DNA from: a bacterium
GTDB taxonomy: Bacteria > Krumholzibacteriota > Krumholzibacteriia > JACNKJ01
Length of the DNA stretch: 12,942 nt
NCBI GenBank assembly: GCA_014382085.1
Contig: JACNKJ010000133.1
Coordinates: 1-12,942 of the forward strand
Direction: 5' to 3'
Shown here in pieces: positions 5,686 through 12,942 of this stretch (position 1 is the first letter of the stretch; each line of letters opens with the position of its first letter). A program made the position numbers and the translations under genes. A model generated the notes under the pieces. That model was not told the DNA's origin. It was given only the letters and a program-made list of their open reading frames with translations, and did no database searches.

Positions 5686-6384
5686 TCAAAGCTTCAAGGG
5701 CAGTTTTCGATTCAAAGTGCTTTCCTCGAGACTCACTTCGGCGGCATAGGCGTAAACCTCGACTCCGGCTTGGATCGCGTGGCGAAGACCCTCTGCATAT
5801 TCGGGGTCGATGTCATCGGCGGGACCAAAGCTTTTCGCGTCGGCTCGCTGAACAACGAAGAGCATGGCAGCCCGATCACCGGCCTTATATAACCGCTCCA
5901 GTTCACGAAGATGCTTGAGCCCGCGCGCACTCACCGCATCGGGAAATCGCGCGTGGGCGTTTTCCACGAGGGTGACGTTCTTCACCTCAACCCAAACACG
6001 CTTCCCATGACCTTCGAGCAACAGATCGATCCGCGATCCCGGTGAAGACACTTTCTCGCGACCCATGTTTTCAAAACCGGCCAATTCGGGAATGCGTCCT
6101 AGCTCAATGGCCTCTTCGGCGATGCGTTGTGCCCGTGCCGTGTTGATCCCCACAAGTATCCCCCCGGTGGTTTCCACCAACTCGTGGGTCCACTTGAGTT
6201 TGCGATGGGGAAAATCGGCGGGACTGATCCACACCCGACTTCCCGCTTCATTGCAGCCGCGCATGGTTCCGGTGTTATTGGTGTGGGCGATCACGGGACG
6301 ACCATCTTCCAGGCGCAAATGCACCAGGAATCGCTTTTCGCGATTGACCAATCGGGCAGGGATCAAGTTCTCTTCGAACTTCAA
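5686..6384 (-). CDS. sfsA: DNA/RNA nuclease SfsA family
   Basis: 232 residues, about the length of E. coli SfsA. Family segments present: HTNNTGTMRGC (34-44), GSRIDLLL with D120, WVEVKNVTL with E133 and K135 (together a PD-(D/E)xK-type centre), and FPDAVSARGLKHL (147-159). E. coli SfsA was named as a sugar fermentation stimulation protein and later studied as a nucleic-acid binding/cleaving protein; its cellular role is still loosely defined. The start codon is TTG at 6384, supported by AGGAG 5 nt upstream and by the family's usual N-terminus. First gene of a possible sfsA-iorA-iorB transcript; a functional link to the hydroxylase is not evident. Confidence 0.92.
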   Translation of the reverse strand: MKFEENLIPARLVNREKRFLVHLRLEDGRPVIAHTNNTGTMRGCNEAGSRVWISPADFPHRKLKWTHELVETTGGILVGINTARAQRIAEEAIELGRIPELAGFENMGREKVSSPGSRIDLLLEGHGKRVWVEVKNVTLVENAHARFPDAVSARGLKHLRELERLYKAGDRAAMLFVVQRADAKSFGPADDIDPEYAEGLRHAIQAGVEVYAYAAEVSLEESTLNRKLPLKL

Positions 6385-6411
6385 GAAGGCTCCTACACAA
6401 TGGGGTGAACC

Positions 6412-6440
6412 AGTTTAGCCTCGCAGGGTCTGAGTGCCAC
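6412..6440 (-). promoter_or_regulatory. Possible sigma70 promoter of sfsA
   Basis: Minus strand: GTGGCA (6440-6435), 17 nt, TAAACT (6417-6412), each matching consensus at four of six positions. The start would be about 20 nt before the TTG at 6384. Weak match; position is its main support. The rest of 6441-6650, up to the divergent PilZ gene, is AT-rich and holds no gene I can support. Confidence 0.35.
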
Positions 6441-6650
6441 ACAATTGATGGCAGTGTGAAGGCATGATGTATGAATACTTTTCATGAATCCACCTTATCC
6501 CAACTCCCCCCAAGGGGCAGGTTACTATTCGCCTAAATTTCAAAAGAAATCCCATTAATATTGGCTATGAATCAAGTTCAAGCCCCAATTGGCCGATAGA
6601 CCATATAGAAAATGATCTCAATCAGTTTGGACCCCCTACGGAGGTGAACC

Positions 6651-7397
6651 ATGTCCTTCTGGAAAACCGGTGGTGAAAACAAAGAGAAAACTGAGAAGCC
6701 GGCGCCTAGCCGAACCGAGTTTCAGGACGAGGTCAACGACCTCACAAACACTCTGCAGGAGTGCTGCTCCAAGCAGGTGGGTGTCGGCATTATCCAAGCC
6801 GATAGTAATCTTATCTGTCAGGGAAAATTCGCTCGTGTAAGCAATAGTTCGGTGATCTTTGAAACCTATGCTCCCGAAGAAATCCAATTCTTTCCCCTCT
6901 CCACTTGCATGGTTTCTTACTTCCGGGAAGGTAAAGCCCACGCATTTATTTCCCTGGTACGAGAAAGCCACCCTGGGCGAGACAAACACAGCCAGCGCCT
7001 TTTCCTTCGTCTTCCAGAGCAGATCGCGGTGTCGCAGGTGCGCTGGACCTTCCGCGTTCCAACAACTGGGATTCCCGGTTTTGATGTGAAGCTCCATTGC
7101 GCAAAGGGAGATGTTTATACTCCCGAACCTCGCGACGTTAGTTTCGGTGGCATGAAGGTAGAGTTCGACAAGGATGGCGATCCCGATCTCTGCCTGGGCG
7201 GCAAGGGCAAGTTAAGTATGTCATACGAAGGGAATTCGGTCAGCCTTGAAGCCGAGGTCCGCCGGCGCGATGGCCATGCCTACGGTCTCTTCTTCCCGGG
7301 TGTTTTCAAGAACGAGGAGTTTTCACCTCCGGAAGCCTATCGGGAGATCGTCAAGGATCTGGAAAGACGCTGGCTACAGCTGCGTCGAGAAGATTAG
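6651..7397 (+). CDS. PilZ-domain cyclic-di-GMP receptor with YcgR-like N-terminal domain
   Basis: 248 residues. After a charged, flexible start (1-20), about 25-115 forms a beta-rich domain like the N-terminal domain of YcgR-type proteins. The PilZ domain follows, with both c-di-GMP motifs intact: RWTFR (R131, R135; RxxxR) and DVSFGG (162-167; DxSxxG). It should therefore bind c-di-GMP and pass the signal to a motility or envelope partner; no flagellar or pilus gene is in the window, so the target is unknown. No signal peptide or membrane segment is seen, so it is cytoplasmic. The ribosome site GGAGGT lies just before ATG 6651. A weak promoter candidate is TTGGCC (6589-6594), 16 nt, AATGAT (6611-6616). 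Divergent from sfsA; 80 nt ahead of the GDPD gene with no clear terminator between. Confidence 0.85.
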   Translation: MSFWKTGGENKEKTEKPAPSRTEFQDEVNDLTNTLQECCSKQVGVGIIQADSNLICQGKFARVSNSSVIFETYAPEEIQFFPLSTCMVSYFREGKAHAFISLVRESHPGRDKHSQRLFLRLPEQIAVSQVRWTFRVPTTGIPGFDVKLHCAKGDVYTPEPRDVSFGGMKVEFDKDGDPDLCLGGKGKLSMSYEGNSVSLEAEVRRRDGHAYGLFFPGVFKNEEFSPPEAYREIVKDLERRWLQLRRED

Positions 7398-7477
7398 AGC
7401 TTTTTCCCACCCGGCAATGATGTTGGCAGGAGGCGCTATCCGTCATGGGATGGAGAGGCCACCACCCGGAGTGATCT

Positions 7478-8209
7478 ATGCCAACTCTCGTGGCCCATCG
7501 AGGCCATCCCCACAGGTTTCCTGAAAACTCCATGGCGTCCTTGAGATCTGCCCGAGAACATTCCGCACGTTTCGTGGAAGTCGACGTGCAGTTATCGGCC
7601 GACGCAAAGCCCTTCCTTCACCATGATGAAGATCTACTTCGTTGTTCGGGAAAATCCGGCTTAGCCAGCGATCGAACCTTGAGGGAACTCACCAAAATGT
7701 CCTGCGGCGAACCTGGGCGCTTCGGCGAAACATTCGCCGACGAGACCATCCCATCACTGAAGCAAGCTGTGGAGTTTCTCTTATCGATTCCTTCGCTGCA
7801 GGCGTTCGTAGAGCTCAAACCTCAGGTGTTGAGGCAGCATCCGGCGGAAGTTTTCGTGCGCAGCGTTCTTAGAGATCTCACTCCGATTATCAATCGTTGC
7901 GTGATTATTTCCTTCAACATCGAAATTCTGGAGGCGGTGAATGAACGGGCGCGAGTTGGATGGATTCTTGAGGAGTGGAGTGATACCGCCAGCGAATGGG
8001 TGAAAAACAATTCTCCCGAATTCCTCTTTGTGGACCGCAAAAAACTATCTTCAGATGCGCCCCTCTGGCCCGGGCCCTGGGACTGGGCGGTCTACAGTAT
8101 CGACGATGCTCAGACCGCCATCGATTTGGCCCAACGTGGCTTCGGATACATCGAGACGAATCGCATTGGAGAGCTTCGGGGGAATCCCACCCTGGAGGAT
8201 TGGACTTGA
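7478..8209 (+). CDS. Glycerophosphodiester phosphodiesterase (GDPD)
   Basis: 243 residues, a typical single-domain GDPD TIM barrel. Catalytic and metal-binding residues are present in order: HRG (H7, R8), PENS (15-18), EVDVQ (E34, D36), HHDEDLLR (H49, D50) and VELK (E112, K114). It would hydrolyse glycerophosphodiesters from phospholipid turnover to an alcohol plus sn-glycerol-3-phosphate. No signal peptide, so cytoplasmic. GGAG lies 6 nt before ATG 7478. Its TGA stop overlaps the TTG start of the next gene (TTGA), which encodes an enzyme that uses the product, a strong sign of one pathway and coupled translation. Confidence 0.93.
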   Translation: MPTLVAHRGHPHRFPENSMASLRSAREHSARFVEVDVQLSADAKPFLHHDEDLLRCSGKSGLASDRTLRELTKMSCGEPGRFGETFADETIPSLKQAVEFLLSIPSLQAFVELKPQVLRQHPAEVFVRSVLRDLTPIINRCVIISFNIEILEAVNERARVGWILEEWSDTASEWVKNNSPEFLFVDRKKLSSDAPLWPGPWDWAVYSIDDAQTAIDLAQRGFGYIETNRIGELRGNPTLEDWT

Positions 8210-9378
8210 GCTATGACTTCGATGTGCTCGTAATTGGCGGTGGTGTTCATGGTGCGGGATGCGCACAAGCCGCCGCGGCGGCGGGCCATTCAGTTCTAAT
8301 CCTCGAGCAGTATCCCAACCTCGCCCAGGGAAGTTCCAGCCGATCAAGCAAACTTATCCACGGGGGACTTCGCTACCTGGAAACCGCGCAGTTCGGGCTT
8401 GTGCGAGAAAGCCTCCGAGAGCGTGAGATCCTGCTTCGAATTGCTCCGAGTCTCGTTAAGCTCCTTCCCTTCCATGTTCCGGTCTACGAAGAATCCTCTC
8501 GACCGCCCTGGAAAGTTCGCCTCGGCCTCTCCCTTTACGCCGCTCTGGGAGGCTTGCATGAGAACAACCGCTTCAGCACCCTCCCCCGCACTCAGTGGGG
8601 TTTGCTCGACGGCCTTCTCACCGACAAGCTGCGCGCGGTCTATAGGTACTTTGACGCCCAAACCGACGACGCTGCGCTCACCAAGGCCGTCATGGATTCC
8701 GCCATCTCCTTTGGTGCCAGCCTGCGCACTTCCACTCCTTTCAAGCAGGCCCAACTCGAGAGGGATGGCGTCCTCATCCGATTCATGGATGCAGACGTCG
8801 AGCATGAAGTACGAGCGAGAACCTTGATCAACGCCTCAGGGCCTTGGGCGGGTTCACTATTGAGCAAAGTGGAAAATGGAGGAGAATCCTTGCCCATGGA
8901 TCTCGTGCAGGGCACACACCTGGTTCTTCCCGGAAATCTCGATCGGGGCATCTACTATGTCGAGGCTCCCGACGGACGGGCCGTATTCGCCATGCCCTGG
9001 CGAGGAAACATTCTGGTCGGCAGTACGGAAACGCCCTGGTCGAGCGATCCTGCGGCCACTTTTCCCCTGGATGCCGAGATCGAGTACCTTCTCGCGGCCT
9101 TTGCGCGGATTTTTCCAAACAAGGCGGCTGGAAGGAGAGACATTGTTGCCGCTTTCGCCGGCCTGCGGGTGCTTCCGCGCGCAGACAGCAGCGCCTTCCG
9201 CAGACCGAGAGAAGTCATTCTTCACAGGGAAGGCTCACCTCTTCCGAGATTGGTCAGCATCTACGGTGGGAAGCTCACCACCTACCGCGCGGCTGCTGAA
9301 AGAACTCTCGCCATTCTCGCCCCCGCCCTGCCCCGGCGCACGAGAATGGCGAACACGGCCACCATCGAGATCGCGTAG
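8206..9378 (+). CDS. FAD-dependent glycerol-3-phosphate dehydrogenase, short GlpD-like form
   Basis: 390 residues. GGGVHGAG (11-18) is the FAD-binding Rossmann loop; GSSSRSSKLIHGGLRYLE (42-59) and YGGKLTTYR near the C-terminus are GlpD signatures. It would oxidise glycerol-3-phosphate to dihydroxyacetone phosphate and pass electrons to a quinone or another acceptor. Typical GlpD proteins have about 500 residues; this one stops about 30 residues after GGKLTTYR, at the usual linker (RRTRMANTATIEIA), so the C-terminal helical DAO_C domain is absent. Only 87 bases separate the stop from the convergent gene, so no frameshifted remainder exists. The start is TTG 8206, 7 nt after GGAGG (8194-8198) and overlapping the GDPD stop; longer in-frame starts inside the GDPD gene are not credible. 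Confidence 0.88.
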   Translation: MSYDFDVLVIGGGVHGAGCAQAAAAAGHSVLILEQYPNLAQGSSSRSSKLIHGGLRYLETAQFGLVRESLREREILLRIAPSLVKLLPFHVPVYEESSRPPWKVRLGLSLYAALGGLHENNRFSTLPRTQWGLLDGLLTDKLRAVYRYFDAQTDDAALTKAVMDSAISFGASLRTSTPFKQAQLERDGVLIRFMDADVEHEVRARTLINASGPWAGSLLSKVENGGESLPMDLVQGTHLVLPGNLDRGIYYVEAPDGRAVFAMPWRGNILVGSTETPWSSDPAATFPLDAEIEYLLAAFARIFPNKAAGRRDIVAAFAGLRVLPRADSSAFRRPREVILHREGSPLPRLVSIYGGKLTTYRAAAERTLAILAPALPRRTRMANTATIEIA

Positions 9379-9390
9379 CGGACAAAACTA

Positions 9391-9426
9391 CATCAGGACG
9401 AGGAGCTATGGCTCCTCGTCCTGATG
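9391..9426. terminator. 16-bp perfect hairpin between convergent genes
   Basis: CATCAGGACGAGGAGC, loop TATG, then the exact reverse complement of the first arm. It lies 12 nt past the glpD-like stop and 39 nt past the stop of the cytochrome gene on the other strand. On the minus strand the stem is followed by TAGTTTTG; on the plus strand by CAGTTCC, without a T-run. It is best read as a shared terminator, more convincing for the cytochrome gene. Confidence 0.7.
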
Positions 9427-9465
9427 CAGTTCCAAGTTAAGTGCATTGACGTTTCGGCTCTAGGC

Positions 9466-12114
9466 CTATTTCAGCATCAACATTTTCCGGGTCGCTGTAT
9501 ATCCGGGAACATCCAACTGGTAGAGATAGAGCCCCGAGGAAATCACCCGGCCTGAATCATCACGCCCGTTCCATTGAAGTTCGTACTCGCCCACATTCCG
9601 ATGTTCATCCAGCAATACAATCACCTGGCGACCGGATGAATCGAAAATGGTCACACGGACTCGACCAGCCTTGGCCATGCCGAATGCGATCATTGTGTTC
9701 GGATTAAAGGGATTCGGCAAATTCTGACCCAGGTGATTTCGATATGCGGGTGCTTCTCCGGGACCATCGGTCAAGACCAGATCAATGCTCGCCGTGGCCA
9801 TAGCCACCGGCGCGGCCATACCCTGCGCCAACCACGCGTCGTAGAGCTCTTGCCCAAGAGTGTTGGTGGTGTTGCCGTCGCGAAGGAACTCCACGTATTC
9901 CTTCGAAGTGGACTGATAGTACAAGGTCACCTGGGCGCTGCTCGCATTGCCCGGCAATGCGTAGTCGGTCTCATCCCAGTACTGCCCATCGGCGTAACTG
10001 TAATTCACCACCGGCGATTGAACGGCCTGGAAATTGGCGTTGGTGAAACCGCGTGGAGGAATGCGGTTGTCCGACCAAATCGTATCGTTGAGTACGAAGT
10101 GGAAGGAGGGACCCGGTTCTCCGCCAAGCAGGTTGGCAAGACGGTAAGATGTGCCCGGCTTGATCTCGTAAATCTTGGCGTCCTCGTCGTGACTGAGATC
10201 GGCAGTGTCAAAGTCGTAGGCGGCTGACTCATAGATCAAGGCCATGCTCTCATCGTATGCCTTCACATTGATCCACATGCGACGACCTTCGGGATATCCA
10301 GAAGGAAGCTTGTGGCCGGTCTCATTGGTCACTTTTACCTGCAGCGAAGGAGCACCGCTACTCGTATCGATGAGTTCCAAGGTGGCCGACAACTGGAGCA
10401 AGTCGATGACACGCTGTTTCCCATCCGCCAAGGCGGCTGCATCGGTTTCTCCAGGGAAGAAGGTCTCGATGATATCCGGAACCCAATAGTTGCCGCCGGT
10501 CAGGTCGTGCATTCCCAGGTCGCTTCGCACAGGGCCTGAATCGGCGCCGCGGCCAGATCCGTCGCGCATGTGACAATCGAGACAACTGGATACGATGCCG
10601 TCAGGTTTGTTGCCCGCAAACTGAGGTGCGTAAACACCGGTGCTGGCGTATTCGCTTTGCGTCCATTCGCTGTAGGTGCGTTCCACCGGGAACATGTTGC
10701 GCAGATCAGCGTCGGGATGTTCTTCATCGAAGTTTCCCGGAACATATTCGTTGGGATTCGATCCCAATTCGAATGCGGGATTACTCACGTCGTGGCAAGT
10801 GCCGCAAAGCAGCGACGTGCGATGGAAGGCCGAATCCAGGAACTGATGGCTCGCGTCCACATCCGGGTAGGGTCCACGCTTCACCGGTGCAGGATCATTG
10901 ATGAACATTCCGTTGAAGTGACCCGGGGGAAGGTCGTCGAGCTCGTCGAGAATGGGAAGATCCTCGATTGGATTCACACCCTCCACGTAAACCGGATCCA
11001 CCATGCGGTGACAGAAGTCGCACTGCACACCTTGGCGATCCACCGCGGTGATCATTCCACCACTCGTGTCAAAACTACGGCCCTCCTGCCAGCCACCGGG
11101 AGTGTGGCAGCGCAGGCAAAGGTCGCCGGATGCAGGCGCATCCTGCTCGGCGATGACCATGGTGGCCAGGAAGTGCGGATCACGCTGGGCATGGGCCATC
11201 ATGCTGCCCTGCCAGGTGTGCCAGGGTTCCGCTGTTTCATCATAGCCGCCATGACAGGTAATGCAGGTGGTGCTGGGATCTTCGAGGATCGCCCCATCGA
11301 AGGGCTGTGTCCCCGGAAGATCGAAATCACGCATCGTAGTAGGCACGACTCCACCCACGAGAGGATCGATGGTGAAGTCCGCGTCACTTTCGTCGTCGCC
11401 ATAGTTACCCGCACCATCGCGAGCAACTACTTTCAAACGATTGTTCAGACCGGGACGGTTCTGCACGAACCAATCATAGCTACCGCTATTGGATAGACCC
11501 TTGGCGACAGGTTTGTAGCCCTCGCCACTTTCATCGGAGAGGTAGAGGTCCACCGAAGCGATGCCGCTAGCGTCTGTGGCCGTCCAGCTCACGGATTGCG
11601 TAGTCGTTGCGCCGTAACTCTCTCCCCCATTGGGACCGACCACCAGGACACTGGGGGGCGTAATATCTGATCCCCCCGAGGGCGTCAAGAAATCCAGAAG
11701 CTCGGCGAGGTTAACATTGTGGGCATTGTTGACATTGCCCGAAGTCAATCCGGGAAAGGTGGGCGTATTGCCGAAGTTCACCGTGTCGGTAATCTCAATC
11801 AGGTTGCTGAAGCCGTCATTGTCAGAATCTTCGTTTTCAACCGCCAGAACCGCCTGTAGATTACTCAGGCCCCCGTTGATGGCTATTTCGATGGCCAAGC
11901 CGTAGGGATTACGCGCTCCACCGCCATCGAAATCGAAGTGGCAGGCGCCGCAATGGCCACTGCTACTGGGGACATCGGTGAGCACCGTGTTATCCGCAGC
12001 TGGGTAGGCATCGAGAAATGCGTTCTTGATGGGATTGCGCGCCGCCGCTGGTATGGCGATGAGAAGCGCCAGTAAAACGATGAAAGTGCTGAGACTCCAA
12101 GCACGCCTTCTCAT
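9466..12114 (-). CDS. Secreted six-heme c-type cytochrome with Ig-like domain and sorting tail
   Basis: 882 residues. Residues 1-25 form a signal peptide (MRRRAW, hydrophobic core, cleavage after PAAA). Six CxxCH heme sites: CGACH (55-59), CITCH (284-288), CLRCH (333-337), CDFCH (365-369), CGTCH (437-441) and CLDCH (511-515). The first is separated from the other five by a DSDNDGFSNLIE calcium-loop-like segment (97-108) and an Ig-like domain (about 153-250). About 575-780 is a beta-rich module (NETGHKLPSGYPEGRR) found in related multiheme proteins. Residues 795-882 are the FlgD-like/type IX-like tail (LPNPFNP, SSGLYLYQL, ending RKMLMLK), closely matching that of the deiminase. A role in electron transfer at or outside the outer membrane is inferred; the redox partner is unknown. 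GGAGG lies 5 nt before ATG 12114. Confidence 0.9.
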   Translation of the reverse strand: MRRRAWSLSTFIVLLALLIAIPAAARNPIKNAFLDAYPAADNTVLTDVPSSSGHCGACHFDFDGGGARNPYGLAIEIAINGGLSNLQAVLAVENEDSDNDGFSNLIEITDTVNFGNTPTFPGLTSGNVNNAHNVNLAELLDFLTPSGGSDITPPSVLVVGPNGGESYGATTTQSVSWTATDASGIASVDLYLSDESGEGYKPVAKGLSNSGSYDWFVQNRPGLNNRLKVVARDGAGNYGDDESDADFTIDPLVGGVVPTTMRDFDLPGTQPFDGAILEDPSTTCITCHGGYDETAEPWHTWQGSMMAHAQRDPHFLATMVIAEQDAPASGDLCLRCHTPGGWQEGRSFDTSGGMITAVDRQGVQCDFCHRMVDPVYVEGVNPIEDLPILDELDDLPPGHFNGMFINDPAPVKRGPYPDVDASHQFLDSAFHRTSLLCGTCHDVSNPAFELGSNPNEYVPGNFDEEHPDADLRNMFPVERTYSEWTQSEYASTGVYAPQFAGNKPDGIVSSCLDCHMRDGSGRGADSGPVRSDLGMHDLTGGNYWVPDIIETFFPGETDAAALADGKQRVIDLLQLSATLELIDTSSGAPSLQVKVTNETGHKLPSGYPEGRRMWINVKAYDESMALIYESAAYDFDTADLSHDEDAKIYEIKPGTSYRLANLLGGEPGPSFHFVLNDTIWSDNRIPPRGFTNANFQAVQSPVVNYSYADGQYWDETDYALPGNASSAQVTLYYQSTSKEYVEFLRDGNTTNTLGQELYDAWLAQGMAAPVAMATASIDLVLTDGPGEAPAYRNHLGQNLPNPFNPNTMIAFGMAKAGRVRVTIFDSSGRQVIVLLDEHRNVGEYELQWNGRDDSGRVISSGLYLYQLDVPGYTATRKMLMLK

Positions 12115-12194
12115 GTTGACCTCCCGATTGCGAGAAGGATCACCCGAGCATGATGGGCCGCGTTGGGAAGCGTGTGCTCATAGGCGATCTGAGC

Positions 12195-12203
12195 AGTTTA
12201 GCA
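12195..12203 (-). promoter_or_regulatory. Possible extended -10 promoter of the cytochrome gene
   Basis: Minus strand TGCTAAACT: TAAACT (12200-12195) with TG one base upstream. No -35 box at 16-18 nt. It would give a leader of about 75 nt. The same GCTAAACTG string occurs in the candidate sfsA promoter. Weak evidence. Apart from this and the terminator at 12242-12274 I see nothing in 12115-12306. Confidence 0.25.
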
Positions 12204-12241
12204 CAATTCAACACATATCGGGCAGGTAAATCATGTTTATG

Positions 12242-12274
12242 CGAAATAAGAAGAGGGCCCTGGCCCGGGCCCTC
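12242..12274 (-). terminator. Rho-independent terminator of the cysteine-rich protein gene
   Basis: Minus strand: GAGGGCCC, loop GGGCCA, GGGCCCTC (8 bp, all G-C but one), followed by the T-rich stretch TTCTTATTT. It lies 32 nt past the stop codon and separates this gene from the cytochrome gene. Confidence 0.8.
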
Positions 12275-12306
12275 GCTCGAATTCAATCACGACTTTGAAT
12301 TGGCGT

Positions 12307-12930
12307 TTAGTAGCGCAGTTTCAAATCCGTCCAGGAGGCGGGATTCGTGGCAACCGTCTCGCAACCAAGAACTGGAAGTTCTCCTGTTAAGGGACCGCTA
12401 CATTTGTTTCCTGCAGCCTTGAAAACCAGCCATTCGTTGGGGGTCTCCACGGGTTCGGGCTCCCAATTCGAATAGAAGACAAAGATGCCGCTGCCGATGG
12501 GACCCGGCTCGCAATCATCGCCATCGGGCTCGAATTTTATGATGGGCTCTTCGACGTTGGGAAGACTCGGATCACCATGGCATTCGAATTCACCTTCGTA
12601 ACTAACCTCGCAGGGCTCCTCGTCGTCTCGATCATCCTCACCCCAACCGCTGCTCAGGCCGACAGGATCAGAGAATCCGAAGGCAAACTCGTCGCATTCA
12701 CAGCTGTGGCCAGCGAAGCCCAGCAGCAGGTCGATATGACTAAGGCCATGATTGTCCCCGCTGTCCCAAACGAGTTCGATGGTGTATTTCCAAGTGCCCA
12801 GCTCGGGATATTCTGTGTTGAGCTCGGCCGTACTTTGTCCGGAAATGAAACAGTCAGCCGAGGCCGTCAGGGGAATCAACCCCGCGGCAAGTATCAGCAA
12901 GAAGCTGCTGAATCTGAGCATTGAGCGCAT
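12307..12930 (-). CDS. Secreted cysteine-rich acidic protein of unknown function
   Basis: 207 residues. Residues 1-25 are a clear Sec signal peptide (LLILAAGL core, cleavage after ASA, mature protein starts DCF). The mature part has eight cysteines (27, 77, 79, 107, 117, 140, 177, 190), an even number compatible with disulfides in an oxidising compartment. It is strongly acidic (for example GWGEDDRDDEEPC at 95-107) and rich in W, F and Y in alternating stretches, suggesting a beta fold; WKYTIELVWDSGDNHGLSHIDL (47-68) looks like a structured strand pair. There is no heme motif, lipobox, membrane anchor or sorting tail, so it is probably periplasmic or released. I do not recognise the family. 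AGGAG lies 6 nt before ATG 12930, and a terminator follows the gene. Its promoter lies outside the window. Confidence 0.85.
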   Translation of the reverse strand: MRSMLRFSSFLLILAAGLIPLTASADCFISGQSTAELNTEYPELGTWKYTIELVWDSGDNHGLSHIDLLLGFAGHSCECDEFAFGFSDPVGLSSGWGEDDRDDEEPCEVSYEGEFECHGDPSLPNVEEPIIKFEPDGDDCEPGPIGSGIFVFYSNWEPEPVETPNEWLVFKAAGNKCSGPLTGELPVLGCETVATNPASWTDLKLRY

Positions 12931-12942
12931 AGCCCTCTCCTA

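Noticed and set aside
6418..6445. Sigma54 promoter on the minus strand (TGGCAC with a downstream GC)
   Set aside because: The GG and GC elements are separated by 12 bases, not the required 10, and the -12 box is poor.
6385..6650. c-di-GMP riboswitch ahead of the PilZ gene
   Set aside because: I looked for the GEMM core because of the PilZ gene but found no matching conserved segments or paired helices.
7996..8205. Longer N-terminus for the GlpD-like gene
   Set aside because: The extension lies wholly inside the GDPD gene and adds 70 non-homologous residues ahead of the FAD-binding loop; TTG 8206 has GGAGG at ideal spacing.
10570..11496. 308-residue plus-strand open frame
   Set aside because: Antisense to the heme-binding region of the cytochrome gene; no recognisable domain.

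Overview
The window (about 57% G+C by eye) is compact bacterial chromosome with eight complete protein genes, one gene cut by the left edge, and one small zinc-ribbon gene. Two large secreted proteins end in the same roughly 85-residue tail (YPNPFNP / LPNPFNP, then FD..GR, W.G.DD.GR, SSG.YLY.L). This FlgD-like/type IX-like sorting tail is typical of the Fibrobacterota-Chlorobiota-Bacteroidota superphylum and of allied uncultured phyla such as Eisenbacteria, Krumholzibacteriota and Latescibacterota. A member of such a lineage is the best guess, but nothing here fixes the phylum.

Layout, left to right. 1-410 (minus): N-terminal part of an HNH-endonuclease-type protein with a good sigma70 promoter and an upstream dyad. 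661-849 (minus): a 62-residue zinc-ribbon protein that forms its own transcription unit, with a near-consensus promoter, a 95-nt highly structured leader and a strong terminator. 1142-2890 (minus): a secreted peptidylarginine-deiminase-like enzyme with an Ig-like domain and sorting tail. 3058-6384 (minus): sfsA followed by the two subunits of a Tat-exported molybdenum hydroxylase of the isoquinoline 1-oxidoreductase type, iorA and iorB, which overlap by 8 nt. 6651-9378 (plus): a PilZ c-di-GMP receptor, then a glycerophosphodiester phosphodiesterase translationally coupled (TTGA overlap) to a short GlpD-like glycerol-3-phosphate dehydrogenase. 9466-12114 (minus): a secreted six-heme c-type cytochrome with Ig-like domain and the same sorting tail. 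12307-12930 (minus): a secreted cysteine-rich protein of unknown function.

Working together: the clearest functional pair is GDPD plus G3P dehydrogenase, which would turn glycerophosphodiesters into glycerol-3-phosphate and then dihydroxyacetone phosphate. IorA and IorB form one enzyme exported by the Tat system. The deiminase, cytochrome and cysteine-rich protein form an envelope or extracellular set, but each has its own regulatory or terminator signals. The most unusual non-coding features are the structured leader of the zinc-ribbon gene, which can hide the Shine-Dalgarno and carries a hairpin between it and the ATG, and two different heptanucleotide repeats arranged as inverted arms just past the stop codons of the deiminase and iorB genes. 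I saw no tRNA, rRNA, CRISPR array, insertion sequence or phage gene.
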